The notes: generated from the letters alone by a model not told the origin. DNA of 64,000 nucleotides from KBS-96 sp963722585 (GCA_963722585.1 CAVRNU010000012.1:286321-350320), one strand, 5' to 3'; shown: positions 7,750 to 17,815, counted from the stretch's first letter. Translations and numbers: made by a program.

Positions 7750-9608
7750 TGGACCGGCGCGATTTCTTGAACTCGACCTTGCTCGCAAGCGGCAGTGCCT
7801 TGTTAGCCGGCCTCGCGCCGCTAAGCCTGCTGGCCGAGAGTGATTGGACCGGATTCGGCGGCATTGGCGACTACGCCGAGTCAAATGGCAACACCTACGA
7901 CGTGCTGACGGCGGGGCACGCTATCCGCGACCGCGTCTTCGAGAGTAAGCGCCTCGAAATCAGCGACACTGGCGAGATGTTCGATTGCGTGGTGGTGGGC
8001 GGCGGAATCAGCGGGCTCTCAGCGGCGCTCTTCTTTCAAAGGCGGCGCGGCGGGAGCTGCCTGATTTTGGATAACCATCCCATTTTCGGCGGAGAAGCGA
8101 AACGGAACGAGTTCGAGGTGGATGGGCAACGGCTGACGGTGCATCAGGGCTCGGCGGCATGTTTTCCCCCGCTGCATTCCGATTTTCTGGCTGGCTTCTA
8201 TGATTCGATCGGGATTGACTGGAATCAGTTCCGTTATCAACAATGGACGGGGCCCGAGAAGCCGCCTGATATACAAACAGCTCCTTACGGCGTTGGCGGG
8301 CCGACTTCAGGTTTCTATTTCGGAAAGAAGTTTGGGCATCCCGAAGGGGTGTGGGTTCGCAATCCATGGGGAACGCGGCTTGCCGGCGCTCCGATTTCCG
8401 ACCAAGCAAAGAGGGAGCTGTTGGGGATGCGGGAAGCGGACCGCAAGCCCTTTTCCGTGCACCGGTTTCAACCGAAAGAACATGGTGACGCGGCTTCACG
8501 CCACTTGGACAGCGTGACGTTAGAGCAACACCTGATGGACACCTACGGCCTCAGCCGTGAGACCGTGCGAACGTATCTGTCCCCCATCTCCGGCGGCGGC
8601 TCGGGACTGGGCGCGGATGCGCTTTCGGCGTACTGCGAGTATGCCGCCGACGTGCTGCTGCCGTGGGACTACAAGCAAGGCGCGCAGATGTTCCCAGGCG
8701 GCAATACAGGCGTGGCGCGGCATATTCTGAAGCAGCTCATACCAAATGCGATTTCCGGCGGTAAGACCATGCCCGAGATTTGCCGCGGCAGGGTTCAATT
8801 CAACGCACTTGATCAAGCGGGAAGCGCCACGCGGATGCGGCTGAGAGCGACCGTCATTTCTGTACAGCATGTAGGCGACCCGGCGCGCGCGGAGGCAGTC
8901 GAGGTGACCTACGAAACGGGAAAGAAGTTGTATCGGATCCGCACTCGAGCGGCGATTATGGCGGGCGGAAGTTGGACCACCAAGCACATTGTGCGCGATT
9001 TGCCCGCCCCCTGCCGCGAAGCCTATGCCCAATTCCACCGCTCGCCTTGCCTGATGGCGAATGTCGCGGTTCGCAACTGGCGTTTTATCGACCGGCTGGG
9101 TCTAACCGAATGCCAGTGGTTTGAAGGGATCGGCAACTCGATAACTGTGCGGAAAGTAGCGATCTTTGGCCTCGATCCGACAGTGATCAACCCGGACACG
9201 CCCACCGTGTTGACATTGAAAATCCTGTTCTCGAAACCCGGCCTGCCCCTTGAAGAGCAGACGGTCCTGGGCCGTCACGAGCTACTAACGACACCGTTCC
9301 GGGCGTACGAAGCCGCCATCCGCGATCAATTTACAGCTATGTTCGCCCAGGCCGGATTCGACGCGGACCGCGACATCGCCGGCATCATTTTGAACCGCTG
9401 GGGCCACGCCTACTTAAGCCCGCAACCCGGTTTCTTCTTCGGCACAGCCGGGAAACTCGGCCCTGGAGACGTGCTCCGTCAGAATCCGTATGGCCGCGTG
9501 GCATTTGCGAACTCCGATCTGTCAGGCATTATGGATCACCGGATGTCGCTTCTCGAGGCGCGGCGCGCCGTAGAACAAATCGGCGCTAACCTAGGACGCA
9601 ACCTCTAG
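7749..9608 (+). CDS. Tat-exported FAD-dependent oxidoreductase, spermidine-dehydrogenase-like
   Basis: The 619-residue product starts with a twin-arginine signal (MDRRDFLNSTLLASGSALL). A dinucleotide-binding motif follows (VVVGGGISGL, residues 81-90), then LILDNHPIFGGEAKRNEF. That combination, with NAD_binding_8-type FAD binding, is typical of the spermidine dehydrogenase SpdH-like group and related uncharacterised acidobacterial enzymes. The C-terminal RMSLLEARRAVEQI is the usual second FAD contact region. The family oxidises amines in the periplasm; the substrate here is not known. It stands alone on the plus strand, divergent from the secreted pair, with a possible leaderless promoter overlapping its start. 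Confidence 0.82.
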   Translation: MDRRDFLNSTLLASGSALLAGLAPLSLLAESDWTGFGGIGDYAESNGNTYDVLTAGHAIRDRVFESKRLEISDTGEMFDCVVVGGGISGLSAALFFQRRRGGSCLILDNHPIFGGEAKRNEFEVDGQRLTVHQGSAACFPPLHSDFLAGFYDSIGIDWNQFRYQQWTGPEKPPDIQTAPYGVGGPTSGFYFGKKFGHPEGVWVRNPWGTRLAGAPISDQAKRELLGMREADRKPFSVHRFQPKEHGDAASRHLDSVTLEQHLMDTYGLSRETVRTYLSPISGGGSGLGADALSAYCEYAADVLLPWDYKQGAQMFPGGNTGVARHILKQLIPNAISGGKTMPEICRGRVQFNALDQAGSATRMRLRATVISVQHVGDPARAEAVEVTYETGKKLYRIRTRAAIMAGGSWTTKHIVRDLPAPCREAYAQFHRSPCLMANVAVRNWRFIDRLGLTECQWFEGIGNSITVRKVAIFGLDPTVINPDTPTVLTLKILFSKPGLPLEEQTVLGRHELLTTPFRAYEAAIRDQFTAMFAQAGFDADRDIAGIILNRWGHAYLSPQPGFFFGTAGKLGPGDVLRQNPYGRVAFANSDLSGIMDHRMSLLEARRAVEQIGANLGRNL

Positions 9609-9696
9609 ACGTCGCGCTTCTACCGTCTGAACTGCTGAAACGGAGATGGAATGAGAAGGCCGGTCTCCTGGCGGAATAGCATAAGCTTTCCAATGG

Positions 9697-10454
9697 GAAG
9701 GCGGATCGATCCGGAGTTATTACGTCCGATCCGACACCGCAGCGAGCCAGCCCAGTTGCATCTAATGCAGATCCGAGTGCGAACCGGGCTGGTGGAGGCG
9801 CAGACGAGTTTAGTGAACATGGCGCGTGGACTGGCCAAAGCGGTGGGCGAGCGGTTGCCGAAATGCGATGCCGACCAGCTGGATGTAGAGCGCATGCAAG
9901 CGCTGCCGGCAGCGGTACGGGCCGTGTTAAAGCCCTTGCTGGAACAAGTGGAATCGTTGACGAAACAGATCCAGGTCTGTGACCAACAAATTGAGCAGAT
10001 CGCCCGGGAAGAGTACCCGGAGACTGAACTCCTGCAGCAAGTGAGCGGAGTGGGCACCTTCATCGCTCTGACGTTTGTCCTGGCGGTGGAAGACCCGGCC
10101 CGTTTCCGCAAGAGCCGGGAAGTGGGTTGCTATGTAGGGATGCGTCCGCGCAGCCGCGACTCGGGCGAGAGCCAACCGCAGTTGCCGACCAGCAAGGAAG
10201 GCGACCTCTATCTGCGGCAGCTGTTAGTGCAAGGAGCGCACCACATTCTGAGCCGGCGTGGGCCGGATACCGATCTGAAGCGTTGGGGTTTGCAGCTGTT
10301 TGCGCGTGGTGGCAAGAATGCGAAGAAGCGTGCGGTGCTGGCGATGGCGCGCAAGCTGGCGGTGCTGCTGCACTGCTTATGGGTGAACGGGGAAGTATAC
10401 GAACCGTTGCGTCACAGCCAGGCGCGAGAGGAGGCGAAACAGAATGCCGCCTGA
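9697..10454 (+). pseudogene. IS110-family transposase, 5'-truncated
   Basis: The frame 9651-10454 carries the end of the DEDD domain (RIDPELLRPIRHRSEPAQL, SLVNMARGLAKAVGERLP) and the whole C-terminal Transposase_20 part: LLQQVSGVGTFIALTF, RKSREVGCYVGMRPR, KEGDLYLRQLLVQGA, and AVLAMARKLAVLLHCLW. The N-terminal DEDD residues, about 80-100 amino acids, are missing; IS110 sequence appears to start near 9697. Without the catalytic N-terminus it should be inactive. Bases 10455-10686 show no gene and may include IS110 3' sequence. Confidence 0.85.
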
Positions 10455-10686
10455 GAGGGAATTTGGGTTCATCGCACATCGCCGCGTTCGGGTGACTGCG
10501 CGCTTCCGGCAGAACGAGCTCTCGACAGAGAGGCTCAGTTTGAAACTGAGATGGCAGCACCCGTTTGAACATTGAGGACACCAACTGGCACCGTTACCCG
10601 CCGATTTAGAGGAATCGGCGTATCGGAGCAGTGCACTGCTACGTTGCCGGGAAATCCCCGATGCGGCGTCTTTCATGCGTGTCGTC

Positions 10687-10979
10687 CTAACTTATGCGAT
10701 CTCGGATCTGGAAGACCAGCAGCACGGCCCGGAACGCCGCCTCAGTTCCAAAGAACTTCTGCAAGCAGAATCCATCGGCTCCCAGATCGTGCTTCAGCTC
10801 GGCGATCCGATTTTCGACATCCGCGCGGTGGTTGTAATCGTGCCAAACTTCTTCCACAGTTTGTGCTTGGCTGGTCACGAAGATTCGAAACGTGTAACCA
10901 GGCACGTCGATCAGTTTGCGACCCACACTGGGGCGTGACTCACGAACGCGCTCGCGCACGGCGATGAAGGGTCGCTGGG
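10687..10979 (-). pseudogene. IS1380-family transposase fragment
   Basis: The minus strand encodes RPFIAVRERVRESRPSVGR, VPGYTFRIFVTS, and DYNHRADVENRIAELKHDLG followed by FCLQKFFGTEAAFRAVLLVF. This is the C-terminal DDE region of IS1380-type transposases, with the Glu-bearing ENRIAELK helix. An in-frame stop upstream of 10979 and another at 10687 leave only about 95 of the usual ~450 residues. It lies back to back with the IS110 fragment and beside the broken 3' end of the debranching-type gene. Confidence 0.75.
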
Positions 10980-10996
10980 GTCAAACGTGCTTATCG

Positions 10997-12873
10997 TCAT
11001 TCCATGTTTCGGAGATTAGCTTCAAATTGGAGCTTGTTTCTGCCAGTCTTGGCGCCGGCGCCGGAACGCCAATACTGAAAAACTGTTTGTGAGCAATTTT
11101 GATCGTAGCGCCGGCTGCTGGAATTTCCGCATCGATTCGCAAAGGCAGGCGCCGCTTCGTGAGCATTGTACTCGCCTACCGAAGCCCAGCCCGTGAACAG
11201 CGGCCACACCGAGCCGAAGTGATATCTGGCGGGACTGTAAAGCTTAGCCGTAGAAGAGATAATCCGCATGCTCCAATCCGATTGATGGCTCTCCTCGGCC
11301 AGGTGTTCTGTCATGGTCTGCGCACGCCCGAGTTCCAGCAGGCTCCACCATTGCGGAACCAGGGCCAAAACAGTAGGTTGATCGACGGGCCTGCCGTCAT
11401 TGCCGATAGCAAACGCATACGTACCCGAGGAAGCGAGCCAGAACAGATCGTTGAGCCTTCTCGCTTTCTCGTCCCCCTCCTTTTCAAGCGACTCGGCCGC
11501 GTTTATGTGTCCTGTCCATCGAGCAAGCTGCGCGAGCGAGCGAACGGCCTCCACATAACAGCCCGCCATGTAAAATTCAATCCGCACCGGAAGAAGCGGC
11601 CCTCCTTCCACCCACCCATGACCGACGCCGAAGTTCTTCGGGAAGCCATCTGGACCAAAGGTTGATCGCGAAAAAGCCATGGCTCTGGACACACGGTCCC
11701 ACATGTCGTTTTCAAACGCCTTGTCGCCGCTCTGTTCGACGTAATCGTACACAGCAATGGTGAACAATGGTGTCGCATCCGCGGACGCGTATTCATAGGG
11801 ATAGTTCTTCGCCCATGTGACCTGCGCGGCGCTCTGCGAGATCTCATGAGGTATCTTTCCGTCGGCGCACTGAAATCTGGATATGAATTCTATTGCGTCG
11901 TGTGAATTCCCCCAATCCCCCTCCGAGTTCAGAGCAAAGGAGCTCCAGAACGAATCGCGCCCAAAAAAGCAGGCGAATCCCGGCCGGTAGCTGCCTTTGG
12001 AAGGACCGTAGCCCGCGATAAGTCCTTTGCCCAGAAACGGATTCTCGACCATGCCCTTGACTAGACTCAGTCGCGACCAATCATACGCCGCTTGTAAATC
12101 TTTATCCGGCAATTCAACTGAAATTGTCGTATCCAAATATCTTATGTAAATTCGGCTGTTCTGGACCTCGATGCTAGCCGCATTCTGAATGAGCCGGCTC
12201 TCGACCTGTGTTGCTTCTTCCACCGATTTCATCGAGCCGGCGAACGCAATCAGGCGCGTTGCCGCGCCTTTCACCGAACCGAGCGAAAACGCCACGTTCG
12301 ATTGAGACGAGTAGTTCGTCGCATAATCGGTCGAGTCTAGCTGCAAATTCGTGCCGCCCAATACGGCCGAATACGGCTGGCCATCGGCTCCCATTACAAA
12401 CAGCCGTTCGTCCGGTCTCCACTGCCCAAAGCCCGAGGCGAACGACGCCGGCCACATCAACTGAAAATCCGGCCAGAACGCGAAGCGGATTGTCAACTCG
12501 TCCTGCGCTTCAATTTGTAAACGAATCATTCCGTCTGGTTCCTGGACGGGTACCAGCAGTGTTTCGACAACCCGAAACTCATCGCCCGTATAAACGATAT
12601 CTACCGAACCTGGATGAAACACCGCTCTTCGGGAAATGGCGCTCGCGGGGATAACGCGCCCAGTGACTTCGAATGAAAACTGGAGGTCCGAGAACAGCTT
12701 CAACGGATAAACATACCCTTCGAGCATTCTGTTCTCTCTCCCCAAGATCGAAGATCTTTGCCCCGTCGAGTCTAGAAATTCCACGTCCGGACCGGCCGCG
12801 ACATTTCTAAAACGCTGGGAAGTGAGACTCCTGCGGAAAGTGCAAGCGCGAGTCCCAAACGGCATATGAGCAT
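10997..12873 (-). pseudogene. secreted debranching-type glycosidase, frameshifted and 3'-truncated
   Basis: An ATG at 12873 opens a clear signal peptide (MLICRLGLALALSAGVSLPS) that runs to RPVRTWNF and a stop. The rest of the protein continues in another frame with LDSTGQRSSILGRENR. Restoring one G near 12780 (TGG-AATTT to TGG-GAATTT) joins them as RTW-EFLDS, so a one-base deletion is the simplest explanation. The long frame carries six-hairpin glycosidase motifs: YPLKLFSDLQFSFEV, GFACFFGRDSFWSSFAL, DGKIPHEISQ, and FGSVWPLFTGWASVGEYNAHEA. Family-like sequence ends near 11,115-11,135. The usual C-terminal ~100 residues are gone, next to the IS1380 fragment. It probably served in glucan breakdown. 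Confidence 0.75.
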
Positions 12874-12882
12874 TTTCAACTC

Positions 12883-14052
12883 TCAAAGCAAAACGAGCGA
12901 GTCTTGCTCTTCTCCAGTTACTCTAGCCCCATCTGCTCCCACGAAAACATTCACTTCGGAACGTATGCCAAATTCCGGCAGGTAAATACCCGGTTCGATC
13001 GTGAAGCAGGTGTTAGGCAGAACCTCCCGTTCGTCGTGCGATTCCAAATTGTCCATATTGGCTCCGGTGCCGTGCACTTCCGTCCCTAAGCTGTGACCTG
13101 TTCGATGGAAGAAATATTCGCCATAACCCTCCTCCGCGACAACCTCGCGCGCCGCGTCATCCACCTCGAAACCGCGAAAGCGCTCACCTCGCTTCGATTT
13201 GTCTATCGCGAATGCCGAGGCCTCTTGCCGCGCCGCTCTCACGGTACGGAATACCTTTTGTATGGGATCGGGAACGATATCGCCGCAGAAGCCTGTCCAG
13301 GTTATGTCGTAATAGACGGCTTGGGGCACATCTTTTTTCGCCCACAGGTCAATGAGAAGGACATCGCCGGCTTGTATGTGAGAGCAATGGTCGCGACTCG
13401 GTTCGTAGTGGGGGTTTGACGCGTTCTCGTTGACCGCGACAATAGGGCCGTGATCGGTAGCGAGCTGCAGATCGCGGAAACGCTCGAGGATAAACTGCTG
13501 CACTTCGTACTCGGTCATTGGCTGATTTCCCTGTAAACGCGTTCTGACGAGCTCGAATGCCTCGCGCCGCACGCCATCCACAAGCCGGCCGGCCTCCAGA
13601 TGAAGCTCGAATTGCTCTTCTGTCCAAACAGCTTCGAATTGCTGAACTAAATCCGCCGAACTCAACACTTCGATCCGGCAGCTCCGCACCAGTTCAATGG
13701 TGCCTGCATCCACGAGTGATACATACGGAATGGCGCAATTGGGGGAGTACTGCATTGCAACACGTTTCGCTCCTCCCAACAACGCGGATAGCCGGCTATG
13801 CTGTTCCTGCCAGCTCGAATAGGCCTGCTTCATCCCTGGTAGCGCGTCGAGCGCCCCACTTTCGATGCGATGAACGAGTTTGCGAGGTTCGCCGAATGCG
13901 GGAACGAAAAAGTACCACCGCCGAGTGGGGCTGACATGGTCCGGTATTTGCAATATGCGATACGCGAGGGGATCGCGCCGGTGATGATCGAAAAACAGCC
14001 ATCCATCCAGTCCGGCCTGACGTATAGCCTCTTGAATTTGCTCGATTCGCAT
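12883..14052 (-). CDS. M24-family Xaa-Pro peptidase
   Basis: The 389-residue product has the pita-bread metallopeptidase fold. All five metal ligands can be seen: Asp235 (LLIDLWAK), Asp249 (YYDITWTG), His320 (HRTGHSLG), Glu353 (FTIEPGIY) and Glu366 (IRSEVNV). An N-terminal creatinase-like domain occupies about the first 145 residues. Such enzymes remove N-terminal residues preceding proline, or cleave Xaa-Pro dipeptides, in the cytoplasm; no signal peptide is present. It lies between the symporter and the broken glycosidase on the same strand, 9 bp before the latter's ATG, so the three were probably one transcript. Confidence 0.9.
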   Translation of the reverse strand: MRIEQIQEAIRQAGLDGWLFFDHHRRDPLAYRILQIPDHVSPTRRWYFFVPAFGEPRKLVHRIESGALDALPGMKQAYSSWQEQHSRLSALLGGAKRVAMQYSPNCAIPYVSLVDAGTIELVRSCRIEVLSSADLVQQFEAVWTEEQFELHLEAGRLVDGVRREAFELVRTRLQGNQPMTEYEVQQFILERFRDLQLATDHGPIVAVNENASNPHYEPSRDHCSHIQAGDVLLIDLWAKKDVPQAVYYDITWTGFCGDIVPDPIQKVFRTVRAARQEASAFAIDKSKRGERFRGFEVDDAAREVVAEEGYGEYFFHRTGHSLGTEVHGTGANMDNLESHDEREVLPNTCFTIEPGIYLPEFGIRSEVNVFVGADGARVTGEEQDSLVLL

Positions 14053-14088
14053 CTCAGCCGATTTTACGCTGAGCGAAACGCGAACCTA

Positions 14089-15507
14089 TTATTCGCGCAC
14101 TGCCAATTCGAGTTGCTTTGCTGTCGGTACCGGCGTCAGCAGGCTGACGACGATTAAGCTCGCAACAGAAAGGATCAAGGCGGGATAGATCGCGTCGTTA
14201 CCGGCGCCGAAAGGCAACAGCCAGGGCGCGTGGTGCTGAAGCTGCTTCCAGACGATTGTAACGGCTGTACCTAAGACAATCGAGGTCACCGCCGCCTGCT
14301 GCGTCGTCCGCTTCCAAAAGAAAACGGCCAACACCGAAGGGGTTACGGCCGCGCCATAGATCGTGTACGCGTATAGTGACGCCTCGAGCACCGATTCGAA
14401 TTGGGTTGCTTGGAGAAGTGCGAAAAGTCCGAGCGCGACAACAATCAGCCGAGAGACGAGCAGAATCTGGCGCTCGGTAGCGCGGGGGTTGATAAACCGT
14501 TCGTAAATGTCGTGTATGAGATTAGTCGCGGGCGAAAACAGAAAATTATTGGCGGTTGAAACGATCTTCGCGAAGACTCCGCCGAGAAGAATCGCACCGA
14601 GCAGGGGCGGTAGCGCATGGCGCGCCGCAAGCGGAATAATTTCGCGGGGTCTCTCAGTCTTCAAAATCGAGCTGGCAATCACTGCCAGCGCTACGAGTAA
14701 CGTCTCAAGCAAAACGGTCCCAACGATCCATCCGTAAACGGCAAGGCGCGCGTCACGCTCGCTTTTCGCCGAAAAAAACTTTTGGTACATGCCCTGGAGC
14801 CCGATCAGCAACAGCATGGTAGGCAGCAGAAGCTGAAAGGCCTCGGCGAAAGTAAGATTACCCAGCGGCTCAAAATGAGTTGCGGGAAGCGCGCTTCGCA
14901 CTGCATGCCAGCCACCGGCGTGGCCCAGCAGGACGGGCACAGCAACAATAACGGTAAGAGTCACCATGCTGCCGATAAAAAGATCAAGGTACGCAATGGA
15001 AGCCATGCCGGCTGCCGCAGTAAATGCAATTACAAAGCCGGCGATGATGTACATTCCCGTGGCTCTGGCCATCTCCGGGAAAATCAAATGGAGAATGTCT
15101 CCGCCTCCGATGAATTGATAGCTGGTGATCACCGTGTACGAAATTACGATCGCGATGGTGGCTAGAATACGCGCCGTCGAGTTGTATCGAGACTCGAGCA
15201 GGTCGGGCACTGTGAATTGAGCGAACCTGCGCGCGCGCCCCGCTATCAACGCGATCACGATCAATCCTAACCACCCGCCCGCGGGCTGCCAGAGAGCCGC
15301 GAATCCGTTCCGGTATGCATTTTCCGCTCCCGCCAACAGGCTTCCCGCGCCGATCCAGGAGGAAAGAAGCGTGAAGACGAGAACGGGCCAGGCAAGCGTG
15401 CGGCCCGCTACGATAAAGTCTGTCTTGTTCTTTACCGCGCGAGTCTTAACGATTGTGACGCCGCAAAGAATCAGCGTAATGATTCCAATGGTGAGGGCGT
15501 AGATCAC
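14089..15507 (-). CDS. sodium:solute symporter (SSS family)
   Basis: The 472-residue, strongly hydrophobic protein has about 13 predicted transmembrane segments and SSS landmarks: DFIVAGRTLAWPVLVFTL, SSWIGAGSLLAGAENAY, the family signature region with FAQFTVPDLLESRY, and STANNFLFSPATNLIHDIY. It imports a small solute, such as a sugar, amino acid or organic acid, with sodium across the inner membrane. The next gene downstream (36 bp) is an Xaa-Pro peptidase, so peptide breakdown products are a possible substrate; this is only inference. Confidence 0.9.
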   Translation of the reverse strand: MIYALTIGIITLILCGVTIVKTRAVKNKTDFIVAGRTLAWPVLVFTLLSSWIGAGSLLAGAENAYRNGFAALWQPAGGWLGLIVIALIAGRARRFAQFTVPDLLESRYNSTARILATIAIVISYTVITSYQFIGGGDILHLIFPEMARATGMYIIAGFVIAFTAAAGMASIAYLDLFIGSMVTLTVIVAVPVLLGHAGGWHAVRSALPATHFEPLGNLTFAEAFQLLLPTMLLLIGLQGMYQKFFSAKSERDARLAVYGWIVGTVLLETLLVALAVIASSILKTERPREIIPLAARHALPPLLGAILLGGVFAKIVSTANNFLFSPATNLIHDIYERFINPRATERQILLVSRLIVVALGLFALLQATQFESVLEASLYAYTIYGAAVTPSVLAVFFWKRTTQQAAVTSIVLGTAVTIVWKQLQHHAPWLLPFGAGNDAIYPALILSVASLIVVSLLTPVPTAKQLELAVRE

Positions 15508-15807
15508 AATCGACCATCATCGCCTATCGTTTCCGGTACGATCGTGTCGTCGCAGCCAGTCTCACTATTCTGTGAGCCGCGCCGCTGGCGGACGAAACCT
15601 TCACTCGTGTCCGCTCAAGCAACGGAAAAATAGCTTCCGGTTGGCCGACGATCCGGACGGAATCCTTCAACGCGGTAGATCGTGGCTAGTCCGCCCAGCG
15701 TAAATCTATACATCTCCGTTGCTTGTCAGGCAAACCCTTCGCGTGTGAAGATTCCCTCGCACTTCTGAGGAAAGTGAAAGCTGATAACGAAGGCAATCGA
15801 AGCCTAA
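15508..15807. other. intergenic region, nothing recognised
   Basis: These 300 bp lie between the symporter start and the left end of the ISAzo13-type element. No open frame of coding character, tRNA-like fold or clear terminator was seen. It must contain the promoter of the symporter operon (minus strand), but no convincing hexamers were identified. Confidence 0.5.
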
Positions 15808-17151
15808 GGGGCTGCTAAACAATAATCTGTACAAAACAGACGAACTCAGTTATGTTTTATTTAATGCGGACCTACAGACCCGGTGGCGGGGTGTCAGCTA
15901 CTTCAGCCGAAAGAACATGGCTGCGGGTTCTGGGCGCGATGAACGAATACCAGGCTCGCTTGTTGGTTGCTGAGAGGGCACTGCAACTGGGCCGGGGAGG
16001 GATCAGTCACCTGGCACAGTTGACGGGGATGTCACGAGTGACGATTACTCAAGGCGTGAGGGAACTGATCAGCGAGAAGGTTCGCGGCCCGGCTGAAGGG
16101 CGAGTGCGACAACCCGGAGGCGGCCGCAAAAAAGTAGAGCACACCGATGAGGGGTTATTGCGGCGGCTGAAGAGCATTGTGGAGGAGACCACAGCGGGCG
16201 ATCCTATGAGTCCGCTCAAGTGGACCAGCAAGTCGACACGGACCATAGCCGATGAACTGACCCACTCCGGACACCCGATCAGCAGCGTCACGGTGGGCCG
16301 CTGCCTCGAGGACATGGGATACACCTTGCAGGCCAACGTAAAGACCCGCGAGGGCCCTCAGCATCCGAATCGGGATGCCCAGTTCCGCTATCTGAACCGG
16401 GAGGTCAAGGCGTTCCGGCGCGTGGGAGACCCCGTGATTTCGGTGGACACAAAGAAGAAAGAACTCGTGGGAGCCTTTAAAAATGCGGGTCGGAGATGGC
16501 TTCCGCAGGGAAAATCGGATGAAGTTACGGTGCACGACTTTCCGCACCTGGGCCAGGGCAAGGCGATTCCGTACGGAGCTTACGACATCGCGCGCAACCG
16601 CGCGGTTGTCAATGTCGGCGTAACGCACGAGACGGCGGAATTCGCCGTTGAAAGCATCCGGCGGTGGTGGCGTCTGGATGGCAAACGTCACTACAGGGGA
16701 ACACGAAGGCTACTGATATGCGCTGACAGCGGCGGCAGTAACGGGAATCGGCAGCGCGCTTGGAAACTGCACCTGCAGGCATTGAGCGACGAAACCGGGA
16801 TGGCCATCACGGTTTGTCATTATCCTCCCGGAACCAGCAAATGGAACCAGATTGAGCATCGGCTCTTTTCCTTCATCAGCCTAAACTGGCAAGGAAAGCC
16901 GCTCATCAATTTTGAAACAGTCGTTAACCTGATCGGCGGAACACGCACGCGCACGGGATTGAAGATCAAAGCCGTTCTCGACACCAGCGAGTATGAGACT
17001 GGAGTCGAGATCTCAAAGGAAGAAATTGACCAGATCCGCCTCAAGCGACATAAAGTGCACCCGGATTGGAACTACACCTTGCTACCTCACAGCTAGAGTC
17101 AAATAGCCCTCACGCCTCTTCAAAATGTACAGTTTATTGTTTAGCAGGCCC
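15808..17151 (+). mobile_element. complete ISAzo13-family insertion sequence
   Basis: Imperfect terminal inverted repeats are visible. The left end reads GGGGCTGCTAAACAATAA-TCTGTACA; the right end, read inward, GGGCCTGCTAAACAATAA-ACTGTACA. The direct repeat TAA flanks both ends (15805-15807 and 17152-17154), so the element is about 1,344 bp. It carries one full-length transposase gene. Intact ends, target duplication and an unbroken frame point to a recent insertion. The right end abuts the stop codon of the DUF1569 gene. Confidence 0.82.
15852..17096 (+). CDS. ISAzo13-family transposase
   Basis: The 414-residue protein begins with an HTH-bearing region (LAQLTGMSRVTITQGVREL) and has a basic linker (RQPGGGRKKVE). 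The RNase H-like DDE core follows, with the markers VISVDTKKKELVGAF (first Asp), LLICADSGGSNGNRQ (second Asp) and YPPGTSKWNQIEHRLFSFIS (Glu). The length and order match ISAzo13 (DDE_Tnp_ISAZ013) transposases. All three acidic residues are present and the frame is unbroken, so it is probably active. Confidence 0.92.
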   Translation: MFYLMRTYRPGGGVSATSAERTWLRVLGAMNEYQARLLVAERALQLGRGGISHLAQLTGMSRVTITQGVRELISEKVRGPAEGRVRQPGGGRKKVEHTDEGLLRRLKSIVEETTAGDPMSPLKWTSKSTRTIADELTHSGHPISSVTVGRCLEDMGYTLQANVKTREGPQHPNRDAQFRYLNREVKAFRRVGDPVISVDTKKKELVGAFKNAGRRWLPQGKSDEVTVHDFPHLGQGKAIPYGAYDIARNRAVVNVGVTHETAEFAVESIRRWWRLDGKRHYRGTRRLLICADSGGSNGNRQRAWKLHLQALSDETGMAITVCHYPPGTSKWNQIEHRLFSFISLNWQGKPLINFETVVNLIGGTRTRTGLKIKAVLDTSEYETGVEISKEEIDQIRLKRHKVHPDWNYTLLPHS

Positions 17152-17603
17152 TAAGCACCGAATTGTCGCAGGTGATGATCGAGATGCTTATGCATGAGTT
17201 TTGACCACTCCTGTGGCGTGAGCACACCGAAGAAGGCGTGAGGATGTTTGGTGCAGCCCGCTGGTCCGAGGGTGGCGAAGCGGTCGATCAAGTTACAGAT
17301 CTTCTCCTGCTCTCCGTAGAAATCGCGTTCCTCAGAAATGATGAGCGCTTTTGCGGTGGGTGAGTTGCGGCGGAGGGGCTCCCGATCCTTCAACGCCAAG
17401 GGCTTAACAAGGGAGCCGATGATGCGGCCGATTAAGGAGCAAGGAGGGCGAATCTCACCCATGGCCATCTGCAATCCGGCAGAACAATGAGCGAGGGCTT
17501 GGGAAACAGCCATCGTGCCCCACTGCTTGGGGCTTTGGGGCGTCAGGCGCAGGATTCGCTGCTTTACAAGCTCGACTTCGTCTGGCTCGAATAGTGATTC
17601 CAT
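17151..17603 (-). CDS. DUF1569 (DinB-superfamily) protein
   Basis: The product is 150 residues with the DUF1569 pattern: KQWGTMAVSQALAHCSAGLQ with the first histidine, and HPHAFFGVLTPQEWSKLMHK followed by HLDHHLRQFG with further histidines that could bind metal in the DinB four-helix bundle. The function is unknown; DinB relatives include thiol-dependent metalloenzymes. Its TAG stop is made of the TA of the IS target duplication plus one base of the IS itself. In the pre-insertion sequence the same TAG would have been present, so the protein is unchanged by the insertion. Confidence 0.82.
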   Translation of the reverse strand: MESLFEPDEVELVKQRILRLTPQSPKQWGTMAVSQALAHCSAGLQMAMGEIRPPCSLIGRIIGSLVKPLALKDREPLRRNSPTAKALIISEERDFYGEQEKICNLIDRFATLGPAGCTKHPHAFFGVLTPQEWSKLMHKHLDHHLRQFGA

Positions 17604-17744
17604 ACTGCCTCTGTTAAGTCAGGTGTGTGGGTACACAAGTCTCGTTAAGCAGTATACTTCCACGCTGCGAGCGGAACGAATCAGCAGATGGCTTTGCGAG
17701 GAGGCGCCAGGGCCTGAAAAACCGGCTTCCTCATGAGAATGGGT

Positions 17745-17815
17745 AGTCGCCAAGGGTTTACGAATCGAAGGAATCGTTATTTCCGAATTGCTGTCAGATG
17801 ACGCGCAATCCGCCA
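17745..17815 (+). repeat. ~70-bp direct repeat, left copy
   Basis: AGTCGCCAAGGGTTTA is followed by a diverged middle, then TTCCGAATTG...ACGCGCAATCCG. The same string occurs in the same orientation at 20561-20630, with roughly three-quarters identity by eye. Each copy contains an inverted repeat (CCGGATTG/CAATCCGG, complete only in the right copy). It lies about 50 bp upstream of the recombinase remnant. It could be a recombination site or the edge of a small mobile unit. Confidence 0.6.
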
